Shown here in pieces: positions 1-11,345 of a DNA stretch of 64,000 nt. This DNA comes from Gaeumannomyces sp. JS-464 (Eukaryota; Ascomycota; Sordariomycetes; Magnaporthales; Magnaporthaceae), in assembly GCA_002197995.1 (NCBI GenBank), contig NGZR01000007.1, positions 392,399-456,398 of the forward strand. Reading direction: 5' to 3'. Positions within the stretch are counted from its first letter, which is position 1. Each line of letters starts with the position of its first letter. The translations under genes were made by a program, and so were the position numbers. Below the pieces are notes generated by a model. The model ran no database searches, had not been told where the DNA came from, and worked only from the letters and a program-made list of their open reading frames with translations.

Positions 1-1713
1 GGTCATGGAGCGTTCTCCCTCAAAGACCTGGATCAGGACGACGGGCTGGTTGTCGGCCGCAGTCGAGAAGATCTGGCTCTTGCGGGTAGGGATAGGAGTG
101 TTACGGGGGATAAGCTTGGTCATGACACCGCCGGTGGTCTCAATACCAAGGGTGAGCGGGTTGACGTCCATGAGAACAATGTCATCAGTACCCTCCTCGC
201 CAGACAGAACACCAGCCTGGACAGCCGCGCCGAACGCAACAGCCTCATCGGGGTTAATTCCCTTAGAGGGAGCCTTGCCGTTGAAGTACTCCTTGATCAG
301 GGACTGAACCTTGGGGATACGGGTAGAACCGCCGACCAAGACGATGTCGTCAATGTCGTCCTTCTTCAGCTTGGCATCCTTCAGCACCTGCTCGACGGGC
401 TTCAGGGTCTTCTTGAAGAGGTCCATGTTGAGCTCCTCGAACTTGGCCTGGGTCAGGGTCTCGGAGAAGTCCTTGCCGTTGAAGAAGGACTCAATCTCAA
501 TGCGGGTGGACTTCTGCGACGAGAGCGTGCGCTTCGCCTTCTCGGCCTCACGCTTGAGCTTGCCCATAGCCTTAGCGTCCTTGGTAACGTCGACGCTGTG
601 CTTCTTGTTGTACTCCTTGGCGAAGTGGTTGATGACGCGCTGGTCGAAATCCTCGCCACCAAGATGGGTATCACCGGCAGTAGCCAGGACCTCGAAAACG
701 CCGTTGTCGATCGACAGGAGCGAAACATCGAAAGTACCACCGCCCAGATCGTACACGACGATCTGCTTCTCGCCCTCAGTCTTGTCCAGGCCGTACGCGA
801 TAGCGGCCGCAGTGGGCTCGTTGACGATACGGAGAACGTTCAGACCGGCGATGATGCCGGCGTCCTTGGTAGCCTGCCTCTGGTTGTCGTTGAAGTAGGC
901 CGGAACGGTGACGACGGCGTGTGTGACCTTCTTGCCGAGGTAGGACTCGGCGACATCCTTCATCTTGCCCAGGATCATGGCGGAAACCTCCTCAGGAGAC
1001 AGTTGCTTCTCCTCGCCCTTGACCTCGACGGAAACAACCGGCTTTCCACCCTTGGAGATAACCTTGTAAGGGAAGTGCTTGATATCGCTCTGCACATCCT
1101 TGTCGCTGAACTTGCGGCCGATGAGGCGCCTGGAGAGGGGTAACTTGTCAGCAATGCGTCCGGAAGACAAAAAGGTGCGCCATACGGCTACATGCGCAGG
1201 GGCTCCCAAAACATACTTGACGTCAAAGATGGTCCTGAAGGGGTTCGAGGCGGCCTGGTTCTTGGCGGCGTCACCAACCAACCTCTCGTCGTCGGTGAAG
1301 GCAACGTAGGAGGGGGTGATACGGTTTCCTGGTTGGCGCATGCCATGTCAGCGGGGGCTAGTGGACACGGTGGCATGTCTGCCCGTGGGGTAGCTTGCTA
1401 CAATGGCGGGGGAAGCAGGCTCGGAGGCATACCTTGGTCGTTGACGAGAATCTCAACCTTGCCCTTCTGCATCACACCGACACAGGAGTAGGTGGTACCC
1501 AGATCCTGAAGAGCGCGTGGTGTTAGCTACATGCCCGCACACCTTTGACCTCCGTCTTGCCCGCGCAGCACTTACAATACCGATGACAGTGCCATAGCTC
1601 TCCGCCTCCTGGGCGTGGGCCGTCTTGACAAAAGCGAGGGGGGAAAAGAGCAGGCAGATCCACGCGATCATGCCCAGGCCAATGGCCATGGAGCTCCTCG
1701 AGCCGGACTTCAT
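1..1713 (-). CDS. kar2: KAR2/BiP, ER-lumenal Hsp70 chaperone (3' end cut by window)
   Basis: This is the ER-lumenal Hsp70 that folds and translocates secretory proteins and regulates the unfolded-protein response. Exons on the minus strand are 1576-1713, 1433-1505, 1217-1328 and 1-1129, about 484 codons, and the gene continues outside the window. The start at 1713 gives a hydrophobic signal peptide of about 34 residues ending in KTAHA, followed by GTVIGI and DLGTTYS, the phosphate-1 loop. DLGGGTFD and GGSTRIPK of the ATPase domain follow, and the window ends as the substrate-binding domain begins (GERSMT). The splice joins restore the family sequence exactly. The third intron (1130-1216, 87 bp) is a multiple of three and has no stop. 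No frame break was seen. The C-terminal HDEL-type signal lies outside the window and cannot be checked. Confidence 0.95.
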
Positions 1714-1942
1714 TGTGGTGGAAGCCCGCGGGAGGCTCTCTCCGTGAACTGGCGAGACGGTGGTGGGGTTGTCGTCGCACAAGATTAGGAAAAAACGGAT
1801 TAGAAACAAGACTAGAAAGAGGAAAGGCGTGCGCTGTCCACTGCTACCTAGCGGGAGGAAGGCAGGGAATCGTCGGGTGGTATGGTTGGTTCAAGTGGGA
1901 GAGGAGAGTGTGCGTCGAGGAGGGGATTCTTGCAAGGTGCCG

Positions 1943-1950
1943 CCTTATAT
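1943..1950 (-). promoter_or_regulatory. TATA-like element upstream of KAR2
   Basis: On the minus strand this reads ATATAAGG, about 230 bp upstream of the KAR2 start codon. Position and sequence fit a TATA box for a strongly expressed gene. No clear unfolded-protein-response element was recognised by eye in the adjoining sequence. Confidence 0.3.
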
Positions 1951-2540
1951 CGATTCCGCCATAATTCACTGAGGTGGCAGGTCCACCCAAAAAGTTACGG
2001 TGTCCATTTTGGCAGAAAGGACAGATTTCATCCAAAACCCGCCCGCCTGCCAGCTTGAGCCCACCGCACCAGCCACACATGACAGGGGTCTCCATCGCCT
2101 GGCGGCGGGGATCACCAATCCAGCTTGCAGTTTGCAGGAGGGCGGGCTCGTTTGCAGCGCCCCTGGGCCGATCTATTTCTGGCCCTGTTCACTTGGTCCG
2201 CCATCACCAACATCCTTGGACCAGTGTCTTCTACGCCTCACTCCCACCACCCCTATCACTCCCGCCGGCATGGAGCACGCATGCAGCACGCCATAAGCGC
2301 TCTGGGTTGGAATGTTGGCAGCAAGGAGAAACCCAAGTGTGGTGCACACCGCCTACTCAGCCGGCGCCAACCACCAATGCGTGAGGCCGGCGTCTGGCTG
2401 CTTCGGTGCCCCCTTTCCTTCCCACTGAATTCGGACTGCCCGGAATTCACTCTGTGCCACATGTCCATTCTGCGGCGAAACTGCTCCCGCTCGCTGCCAC
2501 CTAGCCTCGTCCTTCTGCGGGGCAGCCCGCAGAGGCACGC

Positions 2541-2565
2541 AAAAAAAAAAAAAAAAAAAAAAAAA
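2541..2565. repeat. Homopolymer (A)25
   Basis: An uninterrupted run of 25 A in the intergenic region upstream of KAR2. True length is uncertain because such runs are poorly resolved by most sequencing methods. Confidence 0.9.
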
Positions 2566-3580
2566 GGGGACAGATCGGGGCGTCTGCCCAGTTGGGCCAG
2601 GCAGAAGCGGTAATTAGACTCCCGCGATTCCTGAACAGTCACCCCAAAACCTCAAACCAAGAACGGCGTGGAAGGCACAGGAACGCGCCAGGGGTCCCAC
2701 CAGGCTCTCCACTCGCCTTGAGCGTCATAGGCGATGAATCGATCGCATTCCGTCCTGTTCGCTGACCTTCCCTCCGTGGGCTTGGCCCGGTCAGAGGTGT
2801 GGGGATGGGGCTCTGCTGCTGATGCTTCCCGGCAGAGCCTGTGGCGATGCAATGCAACCGCCGCGGCAGCTTCCTTCGTCAATTCATTCTCGCTGCCACT
2901 GTGGCCTTTTTATTGCCCCTGCCGAGTGAGGTGCGGGCGGTCCCAGACGCTGTATGCTGTCCTTTTGCGGAGGTGGGGCTCCCTGTTTTCGGGGATTGTT
3001 GCTTTTTCAGTGGCTTGCTTCCATGCTTGACTGGCAGCTTCACCACACTTTACTTTCACCTTTCGGTCTTTTTTTCTTCTTCTTCTTTTTCCTCTCGGCT
3101 AAGTGCTGATACTTTTAGGTTGGCATTTATGGAACTGTGGCTTTGGTTACGCGAAAGCAAGTGAGTCTCACTTTCCAGTGTCTCTGTCTTCTGTCCGAGA
3201 TCCATTTCTGCCAACTGCCGCCGCGATGTTCCCGTCTCGGCTCGCCGAAATCAATCTCGCCTCCGGCAATGGCTGAGGATGTCGACATCCTGGGGCTCCA
3301 TGGATCCCGCAATATCGCAAACCTTACTCGTCAGACGCCCCTGTCTCAAAGAGGGCTGTAAATACCCCTGAGGCCCCCTTTCTTATCCAGACATCAAGGC
3401 TTCCACTTCGATATGTCGCAATGAATTAACCAGTGGTCACGTCAAATTGAGATTCGATACTCAATGCTTTTGTTAACAATGAACATTGAGCCTCTATCTT
3501 CGTAAAATCCATTCCATGCTCCGCCATGGGTATAAGTAACAGCAACAACGACGATCGATCAGAGTGCGATAGTAGGAGTG

Positions 3581-6174
3581 CTATTCCAGCAAGCCCGCCG
3601 CCACTGTTGATCCGTTGCTGCGCAGGATGATGCGTTGGCCAGCCTCGAGCGGTACCTTGGATGACATCTTGACCACGATTCTGGCCGTTTCACCGGCTTT
3701 GATGATTCTAGGCTTCTTTTTCGTCACGGCTCCGGTCATCTTGTGGAGGATCGCTGGCATCTCCTGTATCTGCCCCGCCGCGTGCAGTCGCCCCCTGTGA
3801 ACGTCGACCTGCATGGGCATGAGGATGTCGAATGCAAGAATCTTGGCCGTGAAGATGTCGACACACTCGATCGGGTTTGCCGTGCTGCAGATGATGTCGC
3901 CTGTGCGCACATGGATTGGGTCGATGTTGGCGAGATGGATGGACACGTTCTGGCCTGCCACCGCCCAGTCGACCGACTCCGAGTCCATTTCGAGTGCCTT
4001 GACATAGGCTTTCTCCCCGCTTGGCTGTACCAAGATGGCGTCTCCCATCTGCACCGAGCCGGCGTCGAGGCGACCCGTGATTGTCAGCGGGCTGAGTGTT
4101 GTGCGGTAGACGTCCGAGATGGTCATGCGAAGCGGCTCTTTCAGTGCACGCGTCATAGGCTCCGAGCTCTCTAGCTCCTCGACGAGGGTTGGTCCGGTGT
4201 ACCATGCTGCAGCGGCAGCCGTTGACCGCTTGACCAGATTGTCGCCGTTGAGGCCCGAAAGCGGCACGAAGCTGACGTTCCTCATCTGGAATCCGGTTGC
4301 CGACATGAACCCGGAAACCTGCTGGCAGATCTCATCGTATCGATCCCGGGACCAGTCCGTCGTGTCCAGCTTGTTGACCGCCAACGATGACTCGCGAGAC
4401 ACCCATGCTCCTTATCAGCAACGAGTGCTCCCTGGTTTGTCCTTTGAGACCCGACTCAAACGCTCCCGTGCTTGAGTCGATGACCAAAATGGCAAAGTCA
4501 GCCTGGCTGGCTCCGGCGATCATGTTAGGGATGAAGTCCTTGTGCCCTGGAGCATCGAGGATGGTGAATGATGTAGAGTCAGTTTCGAATCGGTTGGTGG
4601 CAATGTCGATAGTGACGCCCCGGGATCTCTCCTCGGCCCTCTGGTCGAGGATCCATGCCAGCGCAAAAGATGACTTGCCCATCGACTCGGCCTCTTTCCT
4701 GTACTTCTGGACTGTTCTCTCATCCACGACTTTGAGATCCAGGAGGAGCCTGCCCATGAGTGTGCTCTTTCCCGCGTCGACGTGTCCAACCACGACGAAG
4801 CTCGCGCTCTTCTTCTTTTTGCTCTTCTCATACTCGTCCAGGACATCGAGGTTCTTGCTCTTGGGCAAGGGCGCGTCTTCGACCTTTAGGCTCTTAACCG
4901 AATCGGATAAAGGATCGCTCTTCTCGGTTTTTGGCGCCTTCTTTGAAGCGCCCGCGGCTTTCTGTTTACCGGCTGCTTGATAGTCAGTCGACCGAGGCTC
5001 GAGTGTGGCATCAATTTCTGCCCTTGCCCGTGAGCGAACCTTGCGCCTGCGCCGCTAGGACGGTGTCGTCTGGTGAGGGTTGTGAAAACGCATCCACGAG
5101 TGTGGGCATGAAGGCCATGTAAGGGAGGGCAAAAGACTGCTGCTGTGGTGCAGTGCGAGAGGTGGCAGGAGACCCGAGGAGTGTGCGCGCGAATGCGGAT
5201 GGCTGGGCTACCACGGGCAAAGGCATGTCCAGGTCGCTGATCGCTCCAGGCGCGTCCGCCTGTCCGAAGGCTGGGTCCTGGGGCGGCGGGTCTGGGGGAC
5301 CGTTGGGAGTCGGCAGTATTGGTGAGGATGCGCTTGCTGTGGTGTTGGCGGTGACTCGTAATCTTGCCATGGCTCCAAGTGTTGGGTTGACGTTCTCTTT
5401 GACCAGGTCTGCTCCCCCCAGAGAAAGTTTCTCCATTTGTTGCTGTGAAACCTGTGCATCTCCGGCACCTGCTTTCTTGCTTTCTGCTGCCTTTTTGCGA
5501 GCAGCCGCGAGAGCCTGCAGCTTAGACATCTTCTGCCCGGGGCCCGCCCCGCCGAGGAGACCGCCACGTGGGAGTTGTGGCGGGATGAGAACCGCTTGCC
5601 GGCCCTTGGGGATGTTGAGCCATGGCATGTCGTGAAAGAAGGCGTCAAACGACAGCGGCGCCGGAGGCGCGGCTGTGGTCGTCACACTGGTCCCTTCAAA
5701 TTCTGCCCAGGGCCAGCTCGTGCCAGAGCGATGGCTCCTGGAGAGGCTCTCTCCCATCGCAAAGCGCCCCGGGGCCCCTGCCTCTTCTGCGAGGAATTCG
5801 TCGGTCGGAGTTGTGGTGGTGGGAATCGAGCAAGGGCAGTAAAGTGTAAGGCAGCCGCAAACAGAGCTGAAAATGTGACGCTCACCTTCTGGCGCCTTGC
5901 CCTTGGCCTTGACAGGCTTTGGTGCAACAAACTTGCTGACTAGGTAGGCAGCGGCTTTGTCCACGTCAAAGTAGTAGTGCCAGAGGGCCTCATGGGCCTG
6001 ATCCTTGGGGATCTTGGATGCCTCCGCGCCCAGAACGTTGTACAGGGCGACCGTGGCTTGATTCATGGCCTCCTGGTCCTCTGGGTTCAGGGTGTCGAGT
6101 CCATACTCGTCACCTTCGTACTCGTCCAAGTCATTGTCATAGTCGTAGTTCTGGTATGCCCGATGACGAGACAT
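3581..6174 (-). CDS. hbs1: HBS1, eRF3/EF-1alpha-like GTPase of ribosome rescue
   Basis: Hbs1 acts with Dom34/Pelota to split stalled ribosomes in no-go and non-stop decay. Exons on the minus strand are 5886-6174, 5040-5786 and 3581-4975, about 809 residues. The start at 6174 gives [13 protein letters not shown], the usual Hbs1 beginning; an in-frame ATG 35 codons upstream (6279) is less likely. The N-terminal Hbs1 domain covers about residues 30-85. A low-complexity linker carrying a PWLNIP segment and an [12 protein letters not shown] segment follows. The GTPase domain shows GHVDAGKS (G1), DAPGH (G3) and NKLD (G4), then EF-Tu-like domains II and III. One extra base near 4381 breaks the frame between SRVIV and AVNKLD; removing it restores both the family sequence and the total length. 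The intron at 4976-5039 has a weak GTTCGC donor but a good CTGAC branch site. Confidence 0.9.
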
Positions 6175-7072
6175 ATTGAGTGAAGTGATGCCGTTGCTGA
6201 ACGGCCGACTGATCAAGCGCTTGCCTCCTCTTTCTTGCTTGTTGGATGACAACAGATTCAAAAGCGGGTGATGCGACAACTCAAATGCGCGAGACAGACT
6301 TGGGCCTGTCGCCTCTGTTTCGAGGAGTTGCAGTGATCGCTTTATGGTGAGTGGTCCGCGACGTGCAGAATGCTCTGGATGACTTGATTGCGGCGGTCAG
6401 GTTAGGTTGGATGGGTGTCAGGTTTCTGGTCGTAGAATGAAATCTGCCAAAAAGCTGGGAAATTGCTCCGTGCTGTATTCGTTAATTTTCCTTTCTCCGA
6501 AAGCCGTTCATCCTGCTTGTCCTTACATCCATGGAACGTGAATGCTTCAGTGGTGGGTAACCTAAACAGCACGCCGCCCACAACTCAACTGCCTGCTGTT
6601 TGGAGGGGCTCAAGCCTGGCGAGTGACGCAACGGACGTTGTGTGGAGTTGCGCTAAAGCACAGATTTTGGGTCAGCCACTTCTGTCTGGACCCCCGCCAA
6701 CCACAGTTGATCAGGATCCACCTTTTGCAGTGGTGGGGGCAGATTTTCAACATCGATAAGAAAATGCACTGCGATTTCAATAGCTAGGCCAAATCTACAC
6801 CTCTTGTAGCTTTGCGTCAACCCAGCAAACGAGACTGGCAGCCCGTTTTCGAGTCACCATCCCCCTTTCTGACTTTCCGGGTGGCCTCATACCAGACGTT
6901 CCCATTTAGCCGTGCCGCCAAACCGTTGCCAAGATGGCGTTGAGTAGGTCCACGGACCGCCTGGCAGGCACCCCGCCGCGAAGCTTGTATCACTATACTG
7001 ACTGACCAACTCCGCAGATTTGGATCTGGCGAACGGTACGCACAGCCACCCACGAACAAGCAAGCCGGAGCC
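6175..7072. other. Intergenic: divergent promoter between HBS1 (-) and CCT5 (+)
   Basis: About 0.9 kb shared by two divergent housekeeping genes, with no supported ORF. A CTGACTGACC...CCGCAG stretch ending at 7017 resembles the 3' end of a 5'-UTR intron of CCT5. Confidence 0.5.
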
Positions 7073-8869
7073 ATGGCTAACAGTATGGACCTCCAGCGGC
7101 GGTGATGAAGGATGAACAGGGTCGGCCGTTCATTGTTGTCCGAGAGTACGCCCCCCGCCTCCCTTTCTCCGCTCCCCACCGGCGCGCCCGCGATAGCTAA
7201 CGCGTGCGTGGCGTTGGTGCCTCGTTACAGCCAAGGCAAGAAAAAGCGACAGTTCGGCAGCGAGGCGGTCAAGTCACATATCCTGGCTGCCCGGACGGTG
7301 GCCAACATCGTCAAATCATCGCTGGGCCCCCGCGGTCTGGACAAGATCCTCATCTCGCCTGACGGCGATATCACGGTGACCAACGATGGCGCTACGATCC
7401 TACAGCAGATGGAGGTTACCAACCACGTGGCGAAGCTGCTCGTCGAGCTGTCCAAGTCGCAGGACGACGAGATCGGTGACGGCACCACAGGCGTCGTTGT
7501 CCTGGCCGGCGCCTGCTCGAGCAGGCTGCCGAGCTGATCGACAAGGGCATCCACCCCATCCGCATCGCCGACGGATACGATCAGGCCTGCGACATTGCCG
7601 TCGCCGAGCTGGACAAGATCTCGGACGTCATTGAGTTCAGCCCTGGCGAGACTGCAAACTAGTCAAGGTCGCGCGCACCAGCTTGGGCAGCAAGATCGTG
7701 TCCAAGCCCACGACCAGTTCGCCAACATCGCTGTCGACGCCGTGCTCTCAGTCGCCGATCTCGAGCGCAAGGACGTCGACTTTGAGCTTATCAAGGTCGA
7801 CGGCAAGGTCGGCGGCTCGCTCGAGGACACGCTGCTGGTCAAGGGAGTCATCGTCGACAAGGACTTTTCGCATCCACAGATGCCGTCCGAGGTCCGTGAC
7901 GCAAAGATAGCGATTCTGACATGTGCCTTTGAGCCGCCTAAGCCCAAAACCAAGCACAAGCTCGAGATCTCGTCAGTTGAGGAGTTCAAGAAGCTGCAGA
8001 ACTACGAGCGCGAAAAGTTTATCGAGATGATCCAGCAGATCAAGGACACGGGCGCCAACCTGGCCATTTGCCAGTGGGGATTCGACGATGAGGCCAACCA
8101 CCTACTGCTACAGAACGAGCTGCCTGCTGTCCGCTGGGTCGGCGGTCCCGAGATAGAACTGATCGCCATCGCCACCAATGGCAGAATAGTCCCGCGTTTC
8201 GAGGACCTGAAGGCGGAGAAGCTGGGCACTGCAGGGGTTGTGCGCGAGATGACTTTCGGCACGACGAGGGAAAAGATGCTCGTAATCGAGGAGTGTGCCA
8301 ATACCCGCGCCGTTACCGTTTTCGTCAGGGGCAGCAACAAAATGGTAAGTGCGACGTGATACCTGACACGCAGAGTGGTTGACTAACCCGTGTTCTTGTT
8401 TCCCCTGCAGATAATCGACGAGGCCCGTCGCTCCTTGCACGACGCACTCTGTGTAGTACGCAACCTGGTCCGCGACAACAGGGTGGTGTACGGCGGCGGC
8501 TCGGCCGAGATCGCATGCAGTCTCGCGGTCGAGGACGCGGCGGTCAAAACACCTGGGTTGGAGCAGTACGCGATGCGGGCCTTTGCTGAGGCCCTTGACA
8601 CCATCCCCATGACGCTGGCTGAGAACAGTGGCCTCAATCCCATCGCTACTCTAGCCGAGGTCAAGAGTCAGCAGGTTAAGTCCAAGGACGGCCGCGGGCG
8701 CCTGGGCGTCGACTGCATGGGCCGCGGCAGCAACGATATGAAGGAGGCCTTCGTCATCGACCCACTCATCGGCAAAAAGCAGCAGCTCATGCTGGCCACG
8801 CAACTGTGCCGTATGATTCTGAAGATCAACAACGTCATCGTGTCTGGCTCTGGCGAGGAGGATTTCTGA
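7073..8869 (+). CDS. cct5: CCT5, epsilon subunit of the TRiC/CCT cytosolic chaperonin
   Basis: This is a subunit of the eight-membered cytosolic chaperonin that folds actin and tubulin. Exons are 7073-7145, 7231-8344 and 8411-8869. Visible family blocks are [32 protein letters not shown] (nucleotide-binding signature), [32 protein letters not shown] and MTLAENSGL, with a C-terminus VSGSGEEDF. The first intron has a GCTAAC branch. The frame breaks by one missing base near 7098, 7513, 7659 and 7706; inserting one base at each gives an uninterrupted CCT5 protein of about 540-550 residues, close to the usual length. The start is uncertain: ATG 7073 needs the 7098 correction, whereas ATG 7105 ([12 protein letters not shown]) is already in frame. 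I regard the breaks as sequence errors because conservation is perfect on both sides. Confidence 0.9.
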
Positions 8870-9584
8870 TCAGGTAAAGACGAAGTATCTAGAGTACTGG
8901 GTTTGACCTCTCGGTTGGCGTTGAACGAATGATACCAAAACCAAAATAGGAGAGAGACCCGCGTGTCAAAAATCATGGCATCTGTAGACTCAACGAAGTA
9001 ACGTTCGCCCAGCGGCATGAATGTTTGGATTTGCGGGAATCAAATAATAACTCGCGCGGCCCCTGAGCTGTCTCTTCATACTCCTCATCGAGCGATGCTC
9101 AGGTTCACCTGATGTACAGTGAAGAGAAATAGCATCCCAGGAGCAGATATCCTCATGGTGAATTACAGATACAGCTCTCACCCGTTTGGTGAAATCGGGT
9201 ATGGTCGGTGTCTATGCGAAATAATAAACCAGCTCTTTTTATTTTTCAATTTTGTTTTATTTTTTATCTTGTATAACTCCTCCATGCCTTGTGGCGATTT
9301 CTTCCAAACCTCCCCTTCCCGCAGAACCATGCTACTGAGCGTGTCCATTTGGGCTCTATAATGCAAAGTCGAAACGCGGAGAGCAAATAAAACAGGGCCC
9401 CTAGGTAAAAACTCGATCAAACGAAGCCAGCCGCTGCTACCTAACTAAGTGTAAGTGTGCCGCTTCCTCCAAGCAGTTGCCATGCGCTAACCCTGCTGAA
9501 TGTGACACCGGGTAAGAGGAGCAACTAAATGCAGCAGGCGAGTCTCGAAGAGAGATTGGCACACCTTGCCCGAGGGCGGAGCGC
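8870..9584. other. Intergenic between convergent CCT5 and REI1
   Basis: Probably the two 3' UTRs. It contains an AT-rich stretch near 9235-9270 and a CCTAGGTA motif at 9400-9407. No supported ORF. Confidence 0.5.
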
Positions 9585-11345
9585 TCAACCACCAAGCTTG
9601 GAGTAGTGGAAGTGCTTTTGGTGGTTTGCGCGGCGGTTGTAACGCGAGTCCACTTGCTGCGCATGACCCCTCTCTCGGCTCCGCGCCTTACGCTCCATGC
9701 GCGTAACTTCGCGGACCTGTAGCTTCGTAAGGCCCGCGAGCCCCTTCTGCCCCTGGCCGCTGGCTCGCCGGGTCATGACTGCAAAGTAATTTGGCTGTTG
9801 ACCCGCGCTATGCGGTTGAGGCCGTCCACGTCCATGGTCTCCAAGTCCTTCTTCTTAGCGAGCTCGAGAGCTTTCTGCTCAGCGCGCTCCTCTGCCGTGA
9901 CAGGACGGTTGCGCAAGTTCTGGCGGTAGTATCGTTGGTAGGTCCGGTGGCCAACGTGCTTGCCATTCGGGAGATGTAGCTCATACTCGTCGTAGAATGC
10001 AGCATGGGTGTGCTTGTGGGCGTGAGAATGCCAGCCGTCCTTCTGATGGTGAGCACGAGTGTCGTGCGTGCTGTGGTGCGGGTGCTTGTTGAGGCGCTCG
10101 TACTGGTGGTAGTGGCGCTCTGCAGGGACAGCCGTGAGATCCTCTGAATCCAGGGATGAGGCGGAGCTGTCGGTCTCAGCCGTCGCCCTCACCCTCTTCC
10201 ATGATCTCGTCGCCATCCTCGCCCGTCACCGTGGTGCTCCGCTTCGCGCCTAGCCTCGCACCACCGCTGCGCTTGCCCTCAGCATATGCCTCCTCGTCAT
10301 CAGAGTCCTCCTCCCCGTCCGAGTAGGTACTCCTGAAGTCGTAAAACTCGCCTATCTCGAGTTGTTCCTCCTCTGTTGTGTAGGGGATACGGCAGTGGGA
10401 AGCATCGCGCATGTGTGTTTGGACAGCGAAAGTGCTGACCTTGACTTTTTGGCAGACAAAACACTCATGCAGCTCCCGAACACGCTTTTGTAGGGACTCG
10501 AGAAGCCCCTCCAGGTCTACAAGGTATTGCTTCTCGGGGATGAACATGCCATGGATCCGTTCCATATGCGTGGCATTGAGGGCGACGGTGGGAGACTCGT
10601 AGTTGCAGAAGAGGCACGACTTGATGGTGTATGTGGCCTCGTCGGCTTTGGACGACTCTACCGGGGTGGCAGAGCCGGAATTGGCCTCGTCTGCAGCCTC
10701 CGATACCGGATGTTCCGTCTTCCGCTGGCCGGCGGCAGAGAGGTGAGGGTTGGAGGGGCGCTTGACGGGAGACGGGCGTCCGACCTCGCCTTCAGCACCT
10801 CCGGTGACCTTAGTGTTTTTGATGCCCTCGATCACCTGGCTGAACTCTGCCTCAGCATCCGAGTCCAGGTCGACTTTGGGACGGTGGGCGAGGGTAGGCT
10901 CGCCGAGTGAGAAGGTGGAGCTGATGATAGAGCCAGTCTCGTCTGCAGCCTTGGAGGCATCTTTGGCAGAGGATGAACGGGAAGCGGCCTTTGCCTTGTG
11001 ATTCTTGCTGCCGAGATGGTTCTGGTACGCGTTCTCGCTGTAGTACGTCTTCACGCAGACTTCGCAGGCACGCTCGAAGCCAACCTTGTCGGCCTCGGCG
11101 CTGGTGGCGGCGCGGGCGAGCAGGACCTTCTCGTTGAAGACTTCCGAGGAGATGGGCGGCAGGGAGGCGACGCGGCGCTTGAGGTTGTAACGGTGCCAGT
11201 CGCCCCTCATGTGGCCCTTTTGCAGCTCAATGTTCCTGAAGGCAACATGGCAGCTGTTGCAGGTGTACGGGTGGCTCGCTGGCGCACCCATCTTAGAGGA
11301 GTCGCCAGCGTCTGGGACGCCGCGGGCGCTTGCTATCGTCGCCAT
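9585..11345 (-). CDS. rei1: REI1-type C2H2 zinc-finger factor for 60S ribosome maturation
   Basis: Rei1 (human ZNF622) is a cytoplasmic factor that works with Jjj1 to release Arx1/Alb1 from pre-60S subunits. The reading frame appears intronless, about 586 residues. C2H2 fingers are YTCNSCHVAFRN...H...H (about residues 27-52) and CEVCVKTYYSENAYQNH (about 93-115). A second pair is centred on CLFCNYESPTVALNATH and CFVCQKVKVSTFAVQTH. Then come the acidic IGEFYDFRSTYSDGEED block and a C-terminal YELHLPNGK...RYYRQNL region ending in NHQKHFHYSKLGG, which matches Rei1 tails. Two compensating breaks exist: one extra base near 10190 and one missing base near 9785. The start at 11345 is the first ATG and places the first finger at the expected distance. 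Confidence 0.88.

Larger units (their letters stand above)
1714..3580. other. Intergenic: KAR2 promoter side and HBS1 downstream side
   Basis: No supported gene. It holds the KAR2 5' region and, further right, the HBS1 promoter-distal (3') side. A run of 25 A lies at 2541-2565. Open frames here are short, carry no recognisable motifs, and look like chance ORFs in GC-rich DNA. Confidence 0.6.

Noticed and set aside
7073..8869. CCT5 as a pseudogene
   Set aside because: Although it has several frame breaks, the protein is conserved to the last residue in every segment, introns are intact, and other essential genes here show the same kind of break.
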